From positions 301,982,464 to 302,046,463 of the forward strand of contig CM077116.1 in NCBI GenBank assembly GCA_039619475.1: DNA of 64,000 bases, given 5' to 3'. Source of the stretch: Icerya purchasi. Lineage: Eukaryota; Arthropoda; Insecta; Hemiptera; Monophlebidae. Of the stretch, positions 23,225 through 35,426 are shown in pieces. Each line of letters opens with the position of its first letter. Position 1 is the first letter of the stretch. The translations under genes were made by a program, and so were the position numbers. The notes under the pieces were generated by a model, which saw only the letters and a program-made list of their open reading frames with translations, searched no databases and had not been told where the DNA came from.

Positions 23225-23960
23225 GTTCAATTATGACGTTAAAGGCGGCCATGGCCAACGACTAGATAAGAGTAACTCGCTAAAAATCCTGCGCGGCTCA
23301 TAAAACCGCAAAACAGCAGTATAAGAAAACCGAAAAAGAGAACAAAAAGCAACCACTGATGATGTTGACGCCTCTAAGCATGGTAAGAAACCGCGAGTAA
23401 AGCTCCGGCACAGCATGTTAAGTTTAAAGCGGATGTCTAGGAGAAGAATAGAAAGATAAAACCCTTAAAGAAATATGATCCTAAAGGAAGAGAGTGTAAA
23501 ATACGTTCGCGGCCATTACGATCAAGCTCTTGCGTTCAACCGGAAAGTACTTGCGATGTCCGATCTAGCCCCAGATCCTATTGCAACTGTAGCATACATG
23601 TATTTTCTCTCTCTAGTCACTATTTCCGTATGTTCGGTTGTTTCGGATGTTGGAGACGTAATCTTATTAGGTTGTAGTTTTTAGTACAGTGACCAATACG
23701 TCGCGTTGGCGACACACCGGTTTGGATGGAAAAGCTTGGCTGGCGCAGAAGCGTTATTTATTTAAACCAGGCTGCAACAAACGTTTTCCACGTGCCCGAC
23801 TAAAAAACCGAACAGAATGCTGTGCCTAATTTCGTGTAAGCCATGAATGAACGATGTTTAACCATGTCAGATTAATGTCGAATAATAAGCATCGTGTATT
23901 GTCAATGATATTTACAAACGAGACAGAGAGCACTTCGAAAACTCTTATTGTTTCGCAGCA
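23225..23960. other. Less AT-rich unassigned patch
   Basis: This patch is noticeably richer in GC than its neighbours and has short frames on both strands: minus 23231-23416, and plus 23475-23684, which reads EESVKYVRGHYDQALAFNRK early on. Neither has a recognisable domain or convincing splice sites. It may be a non-coding exon, a lineage-specific short gene or old repeat sequence. Confidence 0.3.
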
Positions 23961-23979
23961 TTCAGATGTCGACAAACAA

Positions 23980-26080
23980 AAATGGAAAAAAAAATTAAAC
24001 TAAAGAATTTTGAATTCAAAAATTCTTCCGACTTCAGATCACGTCTCCTATCTCATTCTGAGAAGTCTCTCCGCTTTTCAGTTCCTCACAGAAATATTTG
24101 TTTAACTTCTTTCTCCCATTTCGGCTTCCGGAACTTAACTCGATCAATTCCCTTTGCTTCCTCCTACGTCAGAGAGGCTTTTGAAAGTTTAATCAGCAGA
24201 CGTCCTCTATATGAGCATAGCAATCTGTTATCGAATAACATGTTTGGTTTTCACCTTGGACGCGGCCCTCCCAATTGTATCAGCACATTTTTGTCAAACG
24301 TACATATGCCGACAGAAAGTAGAGTTCTTTATCGCTTTAACTACTAATGTCCACCGCCCTATCTCATTCGATTTTATGCATTCTTTTAATACTCCAGCAG
24401 CCTCTTCTTATTTTCATTAAACACTTCCAGTCTCTAGTCTTTCTTCTTCACTCTAGTCATCCATCTCTTAGTCTTTCGTGGATTTCCTCGCGGCGCGGAA
24501 TCCGACCCCGTTCAACATCTATCTCTTTAAAACTGCTTCTCTACTGCTCGGCTTTCTTCCCTTTTTTCTCTCCTACTGACACGACATTTACTTCCAACTC
24601 GTCGCAACATCTCTACGGCCAACTCTTAACCATCTCCCCTAATTATTATCTCTTTTTTTTTTTTTTTGGGCACGCCAGCGGCTTTGACCCAACAACTACA
24701 GAAATTATGTCAAGGGTTAAATAGAGAGACGATTAGAAATAGAGCTTAGGAAAAATTGGATATTATCTCTTTATTTGATTCTTCTTCAATTAATCTTCCC
24801 TTAAATAACGGTCTCGTCTCTCTTGCTAACTCTTTTCGCTGTTTTTTGCATGTTCGCTTTTCCGTAAGTTCGCATTATCTCTTAAAAGGCTCAACCTAAT
24901 GAAGTGCCTCCCAAGGCGATCCGTGTATTATGCTCATGTTTTACAAATTCCATCAATTCCGCTCTAGATTATTACTGTTTCGCAGATGGTAACTCTTTCA
25001 GGTCTGCACAATACGACCGCGCGTACTGTCTTCCAGCTCGGAAATCTCCGATCCCCGCTGTTCAAGCAGAAAGCAATATTCTCGTCTTTTATTCATCGTC
25101 CCTACCATCCGAAACGTTTGTCTATTTCCTCTTCATCACTTACTTCTTCTCATTCCATTGGCGCTTTTCCGCCAGTGAAACGACAATTCTATCTTTTATT
25201 TTTGCCCGTCTTCTGCAGTTTTTTAGCCGTGCTCTCGTACTTTTCCCTCAATCCTTCTTTCGTCCGATTAACTGCTTATTCCATTTTAAACTCCGCAACA
25301 TATAGTTAGGAATTCTCAGCTTTTTAATTTACAATCTTCACCGATCAGCAACCAAGCCTCTTTTTTGTCCTTCTCTAAATTATTCAGAGTCCTTTAAACA
25401 TCTTCTCTCTATAGCAGATTAACGCTTGTTTTCCTTAATATTCTTCTGTTAGATTTTCATAACTAGCTGGAGGGCTATTCGCGTCTAGTCGCGTTCCCTC
25501 TCAACCGGACTACGAAATTCTTCTTGTACGTTCCTTAATTCGATTTCTCAGATAATCCAAACTGATCATCTCTTATAGGGAAATAAGTTGTAGTTGATAC
25601 ACTCATTAATTCGATTATCCTCTTCTCCTTCTGAAAGAGGTTTCTTATTCTCATATCCGCCAGTATTACTCTTTCGTTTATATTCTATAATTCCTACTTA
25701 CGCTCATTCTCTAAAACCCGGATTTACTATCCAACCTTCTTCCTTCGCTCTCTCTCGTTTCTTAACTTCAGAACTCTGTGCGGTATGTTCACGCTTTGGC
25801 CGCTATACTTTGCTCCCTTCACCGTTTTTCCACTTTTCGCTCGTACCGTTCCCACGCAGTTCTTTCCATTCCTCCATTTACACACGATCTCGATCGCATA
25901 ACGTTCAAATGCTCGTGTCGTTTTCAACTAAACAAATCTATTTTTACTACTCACTTTTATCAGAGAATATTCGCACTCTCTACAATGTTTCGTTTATTTT
26001 CTCTCTTTCTGACCGATAGGCCCGTATCATGGGCTCGTGTCCATGCTGACAAACCGCGAAAAAGAAAAAAAGGCGTGGCC
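23980..26080. other. Pyrimidine-rich block, possibly an old minus-strand retroelement
   Basis: For about 2 kb the plus strand is strongly enriched in C and T (runs such as 'cttcttcactctagtc'), so the minus strand is purine-rich. Many plus frames of 100-140 codons result, rich in Ser, Phe and Leu; these look like by-products of composition. Minus-strand conceptual reading gives Lys/Arg/Glu-rich pieces with many stops (for example VKHEHNTRIALGG near 24905-24945) that I cannot match with confidence. A decayed retroelement gag or endonuclease region is possible but unproven. Confidence 0.35.
24667..24694 (+). repeat. Short motif shared with 50576-50605
   Basis: The string 'gggcacgccagcggctttga' followed by 'cccaaca' recurs at about 50577-50603 as 'gggcacgctagcggttttga' plus 'cccaaca', with two mismatches over 27 bases. 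It lies right after a poly-T run here and after a G-rich run there. It is probably one end of an unnamed repeat. Confidence 0.6.
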
Positions 26081-26089
26081 CACGTTGAT

Positions 26090-26099
26090 TTTATTATTA

Positions 26100-26136
<37 letters not shown>
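26090..26136. repeat. (ATT)n microsatellite
   Basis: A trinucleotide ATT tract with one 'gtt' interruption near its start. Poly-Ile/Asn/Leu frames across it are artefacts. Confidence 0.95.
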
Positions 26137-26139
26137 GGA

Positions 26140-27274
26140 CAAACAAAATCAACGTCTTTCTTAATGATTTTTTCGGAACTAAATTGATAAAGGAGATTTC
26201 CCTAGCACACCGTGAGATTTGCCACGAAAGCGAAATTCGGTAAGTGCGGAACAATTCAAGATGCGGTAAACTAGAAAAGTGAGGAATGCGTCTATGTTCA
26301 ACAAGCGGTCACGTGTCTATGTTACGTATAAGCACAAAAGTGTTACAAAACGTGTAAAGTGATTTGACTAATCTGGCAGAAGGGAAAAACATGTTCCGTA
26401 GAATCGTTTGCGCTATTATTCGCAGAAAAGGCCTCCCCCCCTTGTTCACCACTGATGCGCATTATATTTTTGCAGCGGACTATTGACTCTCTAAAATTTC
26501 CACCCCAGGGACACAAACACCATGAAATTACAACACTTGTCGTTCGACTTCGAATTTTACACATAGGCCACGTAATAAACGCACAAGTTTGCAACATTGA
26601 CACAAAATTACTAAAATCTTTCGATGACAAAAAAGTTATTCAGACCCAAAACTCTGGCGACATGTTAAAGAGCAGATTCGGAACAGAACGGTGAATAACA
26701 TGTAACAGAAGAAAAGAAACGAAAAAACTGAAAGAGAAATAAGAAAGTTTATCACGACTGCGGAGAACCTCTTATATTTTTAATTTTGTTTAAATGCCGA
26801 TCATTAATTTAGTTATCAATGTGTAATTTCAGCGTGCTCAAGTATTTACTGCTATTTCCGATTTCGGTAAGCAAGTATCAATGATGAGACAAGCCAGACT
26901 GAAAGATCGTTGCTAAAAATTCTCGCCCGACTTTGGCGACCTCAGCTAAAATATCCGATATTTTATATTTTCCTTTTTTCGGGTTTCCAGCAGTATTAAC
27001 CGTTCGAACTTACACAGCCGACCAGCCTGATTTTCAAAGAAGTAGTCCGAAACGGTCGGTGGAATTTCATTTTTCCCTCGTTGTCTCCAGTGTTCCGATA
27101 ATATGCTGATCGAAATTTCATCGGATTTTAATCGTTTCTTAAAATTTACCGCAATACGCTGCAAGACTAATAACTCACCAATAGTTCAAACTAGTTCCGG
27201 TTATCTTAATTGAAATCGACTGCTCTTTTCCCGGACACTAATATCCTTTTCTACATACTTTTACCTTTATTAAC

Positions 27275-27276
<2 letters not shown>
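26140..27276. other. No recognisable gene
   Basis: Mixed-composition sequence. Short frames at 26343-26630 (minus), 26455-26694 (plus) and 26946-27164 (minus) have no domain I recognise and no convincing splice sites. Confidence 0.4.

Positions 27277-27314
<38 letters not shown>
27277..27314. repeat. (ATT)n microsatellite
   Basis: About 12 uninterrupted ATT units. Confidence 0.95.
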
Positions 27315-27316
<2 letters not shown>

Positions 27317-27819
27317 CGTACTAGAAAACTGGACTTTCATTTGATTTCTTTTTTTTTACTTTCAATGAAAATCGCGGATGCTCTTCTGTTAAAAAGAAAT
27401 TACTTATCGCTTATATCGTTGATATTTTGTAAATTACCGAATTAGAGTTTTAAAGCGAATTTTTATGAGTGTGATTTCAAAGCAGGAAAGAAATGCGACC
27501 TATCAAATTCGATCTCTTTTGTGCTTCATTGGTGCTAGCTGTTCTTTGAACATTTTTGATGGCGTGCGTACACACACATCCGCTACTATTATATACAACT
27601 GCGTATTTCGGTATAATAAAAATTTAAATTACTTTACGCAATGAGAAAAAGACAAATTGCTTTGCGGCACAAATTTCTCTTTAATTCTTGTCGATGCACA
27701 ATAAAATCAACCTATTTCGTTATTAGAATCTGATTTTTACTTTTCAAATCTAACGAAAACATACCACATTCTATACGAGGACAGCCCAGAATATAACTCG
27801 CAGTTCGAACTGGTTGAGA

Positions 27820-28455
27820 CTTTCGAGCGAGCATTGCAATAAAGTACTTTTCCGTTGAAGAGACAGTCTAAAACCCGCTGCCTTAGCATTTCTATCATTT
27901 TTGGAAGTACTCATGGAACGCGTTTTTTAATGCAGCCTTCACACGTTGAATTTTGTTTCATCTCCTGCACATTGTCGCATCGTTTTACTTTCAACGGAGT
28001 TTTCAGCTTAGAGAAGAGCTAGAAGTCATATAGAGTAGTGCCTGGACCGTAGAGTTCCTGCCTAAATGGTGCCGTGTGTTTAGTTAAATAATCTTGCGCA
28101 AGGTACGAAGAATGAACCGACGGTGCGTATTGTCATGATGGAGCATCTAATCGCCACTCTAACTCCGGTCGTCTTCTTCCCACAGCGTGTCAACAAGTTT
28201 GCAAGATAATACTCTTTATTGACAGTTAGACCTTTTCAGGCGTATTCATGGTACGAACAAAACAGTTAACAGCCTTCAGAACGAGGATCAGTTTCAACCA
28301 ACTCCCGACCATTTTTAAATCGATTAAACCGCTCTTTTATTTGCGTCTCACGTCTCGCAAACCTTTTTTAATCATTGCGATTCCATTGTCATATGGCCAA
28401 GATTAAAAATTGATGCAAATTCTTTGCTTAACGCGTTCCGTCATTTCAGTTTTAA
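27820..28455 (-). mobile_element. Internally deleted, decayed mariner-type transposase
   Basis: Read on the minus strand from about 28450: RVKQRICINF (first helix-turn-helix region), RFNRFKNGRELVETDPRSEG near 28345-28285 (usual form 'F..FK.GR..VEDDPRSGRP'), then directly NKEYYLANLL near 28215-28190. This is followed by LHHDN (about 28140) and, one frame over, APSVHSSYLAQDYLTK, then GPGTTLYDF, LFSKLKTPLKVKRCDNVQEM and C-terminal pieces to about 27840. The order is that of mariner transposases, with the HHDNAP and YDF motifs around the second and third catalytic Asp. The segment between DPRSG and the NKEYYL motif, including the first catalytic Asp, is deleted. Length is about 0.6 kb against about 1 kb for an intact ORF. 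Terminal repeats were not found. Confidence 0.78.
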
Positions 28456-28636
28456 ATTCAGAAATGCGGCACGCTTAACTTTAGACGTTCACGTGTAAAC
28501 ATGCAACTTCCACTAAAACCAATCTAGTCACGATGGAAGGAATAAAAGATGACGGTTCCCTCACCACAACGACGCTAAAACAATTTATTTTCGAGTTATA
28601 AACAAAGGCCGGATACTTTTCGAATAGACACCTTGT

Positions 28637-28638
<2 letters not shown>

Positions 28639-28679
<41 letters not shown>
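28639..28679. repeat. (TA)n microsatellite
   Basis: About 20 uninterrupted TA units. Confidence 0.95.
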
Positions 28680-28686
<7 letters not shown>

Positions 28687-28739
28687 TGGAAGGAAAAAAG
28701 TAACAGCCCAGAACGTGCATAAAAATATGTTTTGCAAAA

Positions 28740-30650
28740 AAATGATTAGGTGATGCGATGTTATCTTTTAACTTCGGTCAACATCCTCGTTGTTAATCTT
28801 ACCATTTAGAATCAAAAAAGAACGCACGAGCTATATGTTTTGTGGAATTGAGATGTAACTGACAACTAGCGATGGTCTGCGCTCCAGTTACTTTGATGCA
28901 TTTGCTACTTTCCCTACTGTAATTAATTTCTGGTCCGACATTTGTTCCATTCCATTCCAACCTTATGTTACAAAACCGTTACAGCTTATTCCAGTTACGG
29001 AACTCTACAACGTAACTGAAAAGAACCCAGTATTTCTGTTCATTCTTTGTACGAATTTTCAACTGCAAACCTAAAAATATCTTTATTATTGTTTTATATT
29101 CGGTCGGATATTTTCATTTGTAAAACTATTAAAATGTTTTGTTTTGCCGAAACAACTTTTTCGAATATTTCATTTATCGTTATTCTGATTTGGGAAAGTA
29201 AAGGCGGTCGACAGAAAGGAACTAGCCCCAGTATTCTCCTTAGACCCATTAGGTCCTTAAGTACCATTATGGAAAGCTTAACTTCACAATCCATGGTACC
29301 TTACATCAAGGATATCCATGGGACTTACTTTACTTTACTTTTATTCTACATTTGCAATACCCGACATCTGCGTGCTTCTCTTTTTTTTTGTTCACAATTT
29401 CCCATTTTTTCAATCTACCCCACAACGAAACTCCCCCACACACCGAAAACATCGATACTGAGACACTTTAATCAACAACTTTCGATTCGCTCATTCTTGT
29501 CGTAAGAAATATAAGAATATGTAAGAAAGAAACTAATAACGCAAATTAGTGTTGCCAATTTGTTTATATTTCTGTTTCGCTAACACAACAGAATGATAAG
29601 AATCTCTAATATCGTAACTATAATTAAAATAATATTGTCTCCATTCTGGCACAGAAAGTCCTACTGTAACAGGAATTGTAACAAGAATTGTAACTAGAAC
29701 AGTTCGTAGTAGCAGTTAACAATTCGGAATAGCTTAACTGGTATTTTTCTGTAGCCGCTACATATCCTGTATTACTGCTACTTGACAGACCATCGCTAAT
29801 TAAAACTCCGTTAATACTTCATTGACACGATGATATTTATTATACGCAATAGCTGCTTTAATTGTGAATCCTAATTCGAACTAAAAATAACAAACTGAAA
29901 TAACCATCGTAATAAAACGTCTCTACTACTTAATTTTTAATACTGCTTTCGAAAAAAATATCGTTAATTTCTTTTTAAAAAGCCGCATCAGTGATACTGC
30001 CGTGAAAATCACATGAAAACCACAATACTCATACGACAAAGTATACATAAGTACAAATAATATTCGATAATAATGTTATCACGTTCTGCCTAAAATTAAG
30101 ATACAAATGTAGTTCATAGTTGCTAATTTGTTTTTATTCAAGTAGTTCCCGCCGAAAATTGCAACGGAAAAATATTTTACTTTTTAACTTATTATTGTAC
30201 AGAACAATTTTTATATTTTTTAAATTTCGTAAATCGCGAAACATAGCACCGGATTGTTAAATTCGCTCATTTGTCTATCTTCATTGGTAATTTAAATTAA
30301 AAATTAAATAAAACAGCCTGATCATAGTGCAGTACACGAGTGTTATACGTTTTCAATTATTCCCTAGATCAGTTTTAACAATATAATATATATATATATA
30401 TAACCATGTATATTAGAAATAATTGATATGTTTGTAGATTATTTTTTTTTGTCTGTATAGCGAATTTTGTAAATGTAAATAAAGAAGGAAAGATCAGTTA
30501 GCAAAGTGTGACGTTCTTCTGGTGTACCTACGATGTACATAAGTGTTTCTCTATTGTTATTGTTGAATACAATAAAGATTAATGACACTTGTAATGCATT
30601 ATTTCGTTCGATGCGTTAATTAACTGTGTTAATTTTAACATTCTAAACTT
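28740..30650. other. No recognisable gene
   Basis: A 152-codon plus-strand frame at 29047-29505 has no domain, ordinary AT-rich composition and no splice context, so I do not call it. A short degenerate tandem ('gtaacaagaatt'-like) lies at about 29667-29700, and a short (TA)n at about 30384-30402. Confidence 0.45.
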
Positions 30651-30659
30651 GCTAATAAG

Positions 30660-31620
30660 CATATATTACAACAAAGATATATTATATTTGCGCTTTATAG
30701 ATTTCGGAAGGGCCTTTGATAATTCATGTTATGACGGATCAATAAAAAAATATTAAAGAGAAAAATGATACTGCTGACACTAATACGGCTTTTTAAAAAA
30801 TTATACCCCGAAACAAACAGGTACAGATAAAGGTTTATTGAAATATAAACAAGACTGCTCGTGAGGGATACGTTTTATCACTATTTAAGAGTGAATGAGG
30901 AGAAATCTTTAACACATTTAAAGACTGCGGTACTGGAAGTTAATAGACTTCGGTATAATTTCAAATACGCAACCGATACGCTATTAATAGCCAAACTATA
31001 AGTAATACTAAAAATTAATAATGTACGCGATAGTTATGGACTTTGGTGAAGGAAAAGAAATAAAGACAAGCAGAGTAAAATTAACAAACATTAACTATTA
31101 ATGGTAGAAATTTATAGAATAGAGTAAAACTTTTAAATATCTCCACAGTTAGATATCGGATGACTTAGATTTTTTTTAGGTAAAATAAGCAATTACGCAA
31201 TTGCGAAAAGCACATTTACAAAATCAGATAAGGTATTATATCCGGAACTTTAAGATGGAGATCTGTAAGGTGCTGTGTGTTACGGTTATACGACGCGGAA
31301 TGCTGAAAAAATGAGTTAATGCTCAAACTGTAAATTGTTGAAATTTGATGGATACATAAAATATTCTGGAACCAATTACGAAATCAAGAAAATGGAAAGA
31401 GATAGAGAATTACTGAATATAATTAAAAGAGAGGGAAATAAAATCATTTTGGGAACTCGATGAGAGAACCGCCAATATAATAAATGTTGTTAATTGTAAA
31501 AGCAGAAGCAAAGCGCAATAGAAGCAGGAAAATAACTAAAAACGGATGAATAATATAACGAACCGAATAACCAGAATTAATTCAACTAACGAGTGGTTAA
31601 AGTTCAGGCAAGTACGGGTA
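30660..31620 (+). mobile_element. Decayed non-LTR retrotransposon (reverse transcriptase relic)
   Basis: At 30691-30720 the plus strand reads RFIDFGRAFD, the first catalytic box of a LINE reverse transcriptase (usually FIDFxKAFD). Near 30855-30885 TAREGYVLS stands for 'VRQGCVLSP'. Near 30945-31005 INRLRYNFKYATDTLLIAKL stands for the 'LRYADDTLLIA' active-site box, with Asp changed to Thr (ATDT). Around 31400-31450 ELLNIIKREGNK recalls the 'LLN.IKKRK..YLGH' tail of endonuclease/reverse transcriptase proteins. Stops and frameshifts throughout show a dead copy. It belongs to a different family from the LINE at 4.2-7.0 kb and appears related to the tail at 59.8-60.2 kb. Confidence 0.7.
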
Positions 31621-31639
31621 GGTTACAACACTGATTATC

Positions 31640-32510
31640 GTACTAAATATTGAAAAACTAAAAACGATCTAACGGCTATATGAAATTCTCATTATTAATT
31701 CTATTGCAGTTAAGTTTTCATATCTGACATTTATGCAAATTAACAATTTAGAAACTAAAATAACACAATTTTACAAATCAAAGTTGGATTTTATACTTGC
31801 TTCTTTCGATCTGTTGAGTATTTTCCTGATTCTTTGATAGCCATTTTGTAGAATTCGATGTCAACTAAACTATCGTTTAAACAAAATTCTTCAATAAGAT
31901 TTAAGTGCCATCGGAAATTACAAGCTTTCGGACGGCCTTTAAATGGAACAGAAAACCATTTTCACGCTCGTTAAAGCTTATTTCATTTAAATAATAAAAT
32001 GGGCTTTTTAACCGCTTTGAAACAAAAAAAAAAAAATAAATAAATAAATAGAAATGGAAAAAAACCCGCTAGCGGCCATAGCTATCCACAACGTGCATAG
32101 TTAGACGGCTTCAAATAATGTCGCTCATCGGTCAATAGTCTCTGTTTTGATTCCTACATCAAAAATCAAAAGAATAGTTGCAAAAATTTCATCAAAAATG
32201 AACTAGCGTTGCATATAAGTCAACTTCGATGCTGCAGATAAATATTCTCTATTACTCGACGAATTTGTCCTAATTATGTGCTACATCTGATTCGGAAACA
32301 GCTGAATGCCACACTCTCAAGTCTGTAGGGAATAGTGACACTACTATAGCGAAGGCATTGAAAATGCAGTATAACCTAAAACTCTTGTGAGTGTGATAAA
32401 TTTCAGATGTGGTTCATCATTATATTTGGTTTGATACTTTAAAATGGTTAATTTTTTGCATCAGGCACAATAATTCCTGGTTTATAAGACTGCATACATA
32501 TATATATATA
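31640..32510. other. No recognisable gene
   Basis: AT-rich sequence with poly-A and a short (AAAT)n tract near 32034-32050. Nothing else identified. Confidence 0.45.
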
Positions 32511-32518
32511 CTTATATA

Positions 32519-32562
32519 CAGTGGCGGATCCACGGATAGAGAAATAGGAGTAGCCCCTCCAA
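32519..32562 (+). mobile_element. Solitary hAT-like terminus
   Basis: The sequence CAGTGGCGGATCCACGG closely resembles hAT left ends, including the nested hAT at 2226 (CAGTGGCGG shared), and is followed by a C-rich/poly-A patch as in the MITEs of this window. I could not find a matching inverted end downstream, so the element is probably truncated. Confidence 0.42.
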
Positions 32563-33115
32563 AAAAAAACAAAAAGTCGAAAAAAATTTGTTACAACAGA
32601 GAAACGTAATTTAAACTATAAAAGATTCGTATAAAAGTTACCTATGGATTTAATTATAATTAATATTTAATATTGTTTTCTAGTAAAACTATTCTGTTTT
32701 AAATACAACTGTCGTCGATCTTTTGTCTTTTTTATATATTCTTAATTGTGATTTTGCAATGTGAGAAATACATGTACTTTTTTTACTTTCTCACGGACAA
32801 AAAATTCGGATCGGATTAATAACAAAAATAAAAAAGAATTAAAGTTTAATGAAAATACTATCGCTCTATTTTTTCTAGTAATTTATTATTCAAATTCTAA
32901 ACTACCATTTTATGGTAGCTACAATTTTATAATTTCGTTTTATTTTTCATCTAAAAATAAAACAAAATTTTAATTAAATTGTAATAATTATGTATTTTTA
33001 AAACATTTTTAAATTTCTAAAGGGGTCGCTATTTGATTTGCTTTGTGAAACAAAGGGTATTTTTCAAATCTACTGCTTACCGTGTAAGATATTACGCAAT
33101 TATACAATTTCCCTT
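32563..33115. other. AT-rich sequence, no gene
   Basis: No coding or structural feature recognised. It may be the body of the truncated hAT-like element just upstream. Confidence 0.4.
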
Positions 33116-33119
33116 CCCA

Positions 33120-34125
33120 AAATGTCTCATATTATGTACATATACATCTTCTTAATATATATATTTCTTCTGTGCGTGTGTATATGACTGAACTCCTCTT
33201 AAACGGCTGGACAGATTTTAATGAAATTTTTTGTGTGTGTTCAAGTAGATTCGAGAATGGTTTAGATTCACAATTCGGTCCATTACAAAATGTTTTTACG
33301 AATTTATGAAGAAAATTCATTTTTTTTTGCCGTTTTTGGTCCAAAAGGGGGGTTTAAATAATTTTTTAACCGTAATTTTTGAATTTCCATAAAGGGCTCC
33401 TGTGTTTTGTTTTATATTTGAAATTTCGCTTTTAAAGAGTTATCTGGTGACGAATTACGAATTTTTTAAGGGTATTCGTTCTGAATTCCATATTATGTAT
33501 TCTAGAGGTTTTTTTACCGCCCAGGGTAATCGCTCAGTTTAAAGTTGTAAATTGTCACAGATAGAAGTTTAATTGCAATTTATGATCCAATTGCGATAAG
33601 TCGAACCGTTTCTGAACTATAACAGAAATAAATATTTTTTGTCGTTCCTGAACTATCTTATTGGGATTCCGTCGTTTATAGTGTGTACGGAATCTTAAAA
33701 ATCGGTATAAATTTACTTTAAGAAATTAGAGATCATTAGAAACACGTTTTTTCGTGTATAGCCCATCTCATCAGCTAACTGCATAGAGTACACACTTTAT
33801 TAAAAAGTATATAAATTGAGTGTGTGCTCTGTGTTGTTAGCTGATGATATAGCCCGAAAAAACATGTTTCCAAAGTACATTAAATTTTTAATATAAATTT
33901 ATACTGATTATTGTTATTAGAGTTAATAATGCCTTGTTGCCGCGTAAATTACATTCATTTCAAAATATTTGTCTTTTTGGTTTTTGCACATTTATTGAAC
34001 TTAATTCATTTTCAGTATTAATTTTTTCTTAATAAAAAACTGAATTTAATTCAGCTAATAAGTTAACACAAAATTTACTTTCTAAGGCGGTACGAAGTTC
34101 GCCAGGTCAGCTAGTATATATATAT
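33120..34125 (-). mobile_element. Interspersed repeat ending at a (TA)n tract
   Basis: The segment begins with 'cttctgtgcgtgtgtatatg' and 'ctcttaaacggctggacaga', and ends with 'ggcggtacgaagttcgccag' and 'gtcagctag' next to (TA)n. Read on the minus strand it begins 'ctagctgacctggcgaactt'. These end motifs recur, from memory, in many arthropod genomes as an abundant interspersed repeat. I cannot name the family or read a protein. It contains a strong inverted repeat at 33741-33871. Confidence 0.6.
33741..33871. repeat. Inverted repeat (fold-back) inside the interspersed repeat
   Basis: The left arm (about 33740-33797: 'aaacacgttttttcg', 'catcagctaac', 'gagtacacac') is complementary to the right arm (about 33817-33871: 'gtgtgctctg', 'gttagctgatgatatagccc', 'gaaaaaacatgtttcc') with a few mismatches. 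The spacer is about 20 bases. RNA or single-stranded DNA could form a hairpin with a stem of roughly 55 bp. Confidence 0.75.
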
Positions 34126-34139
34126 AATATGTATGTATA

Positions 34140-34553
34140 TTTTATAAAAAATTACAATACATACATTTTAGAAGCTAAAGCTCGAAATTCAATTTTTAGG
34201 TTATAGAATTATTTTCTATTTGTTGTTTTTTTTTTTTTTTTGATTTCTTCATTTTATTTAGTTATCGCGAAGAATGGCCATTTAAAACAGCCGAAAGTCA
34301 ACGCTTCAAAATTTACTTTATGTTGTGGTTAGTGTAAAGAAAACGGTTAAACAGTAGAATAGCAAGGTAAACATCGTTTAAAGCGTCATACAAATTAACC
34401 GGAAGCCGTGGTTGATTAAGAAGCAGTGAGCAAAATATAACCACAAACGATATCCCTGGTATCCCTGACATTTTAGATTCTAGCAGAAGGTTAAAACACG
34501 ATTTTAAAATTTTAGTTAGTCTGTCAACATTGATTGTCCCTTCTTTTAACTTC
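34140..34553. other. No recognisable gene
   Basis: AT-rich. An 81-codon minus-strand frame (34313-34558) has no domain I recognise. Confidence 0.4.
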
Positions 34554-34561
34554 CTCATGGC

Positions 34562-35426
34562 CAGGGATAAATCCAGTGGAGGTTTTTGGGGGGCATGACC
34601 CCCCCAGAACTTAATACAAGCTGTTTAAGAATGCAGCAATTTAATGGAAAATAAAAATCGTTTTATTCGTTTTGTTTACAGTTATGTCAAAAGTTGCTGC
34701 CAAATCATTTTTGAAATGGTTAAATTAGTCGTATATTTTTAATTTTCAAAATTACGAGGTTTTTTTCTGACGGAAAAATGTAACGTCATAAAATAACAAT
34801 AAAAAAAATAATATTGCAAATGTGCGAAAGATGTAAAATACTCACGAGCTGAAAAAAATGATTCGCTGCAGTTAGTATTTTGTTGTTAGCGTAAACGGAA
34901 GCTTTCACGGTTCACGTCGATCCATTTATCATTAATATCAATAAATTGTTTAAACGTTTCTTTTCGGTTTTCATTTATTCTTTGTTTTTTTTTTTTTTTA
35001 AACATCATGATCTCTATAGAGACAACGTCATTTCTGTTTCTGTTGTTTTTTTCTTATTTTTTATTTCCAAAAAAAATCCATTTAAAAGAGCTAAAACTCC
35101 CCACGGCGTATTCGTTTATTATAAAACGATAATTAACCCGTTAGAATGTTTTTACAATATAAGTTCTTTAAATTAGAATTAGAATTCTAAAACCAATTAA
35201 GAAAACACGGTTGTTTATAATCGGTTATTTTACTTGAAATTTATAGTTCACACTTGCTTTTTCATTATTTTAAATTACATAATAAATAATTTTTTACATA
35301 TTTGATTTTATTCAGGAATATCCCAAAAAAATTTTCTCAGGTAAAAATATAAAAAAAAATCTCTGCCTCCCCAGGAACACAAATTGCCCCCCCCCCCCCG
35401 GAAACAGATTCCTGAATTCATCCCTG
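34562..35426. mobile_element. Non-autonomous hAT-like element
   Basis: The left end CAGGGATAAATCCAG and the reverse complement of the right end CAGGGATGAATTCAG match at 13 of 15 positions. G/C homopolymer runs lie near each end (about 34587-34607 and 35387-35399), a feature shared with the other MITEs here. The 8-mers outside, CTCATGGC and CATATGAC, match at only 5 of 8, so the target duplication is weak. No transposase can be read in the 865 bp. Confidence 0.6.

Noticed and set aside
25778..26254. Frames with poly-Ile, poly-Leu or poly-Asn runs
   Set aside because: They are translations of the (ATT)n microsatellite at 26090-26136 and its pyrimidine-rich neighbourhood.
29047..29505. A 152-codon plus-strand frame
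   Set aside because: It has no recognisable domain, ordinary local composition and no splice or promoter context, so it is probably chance.
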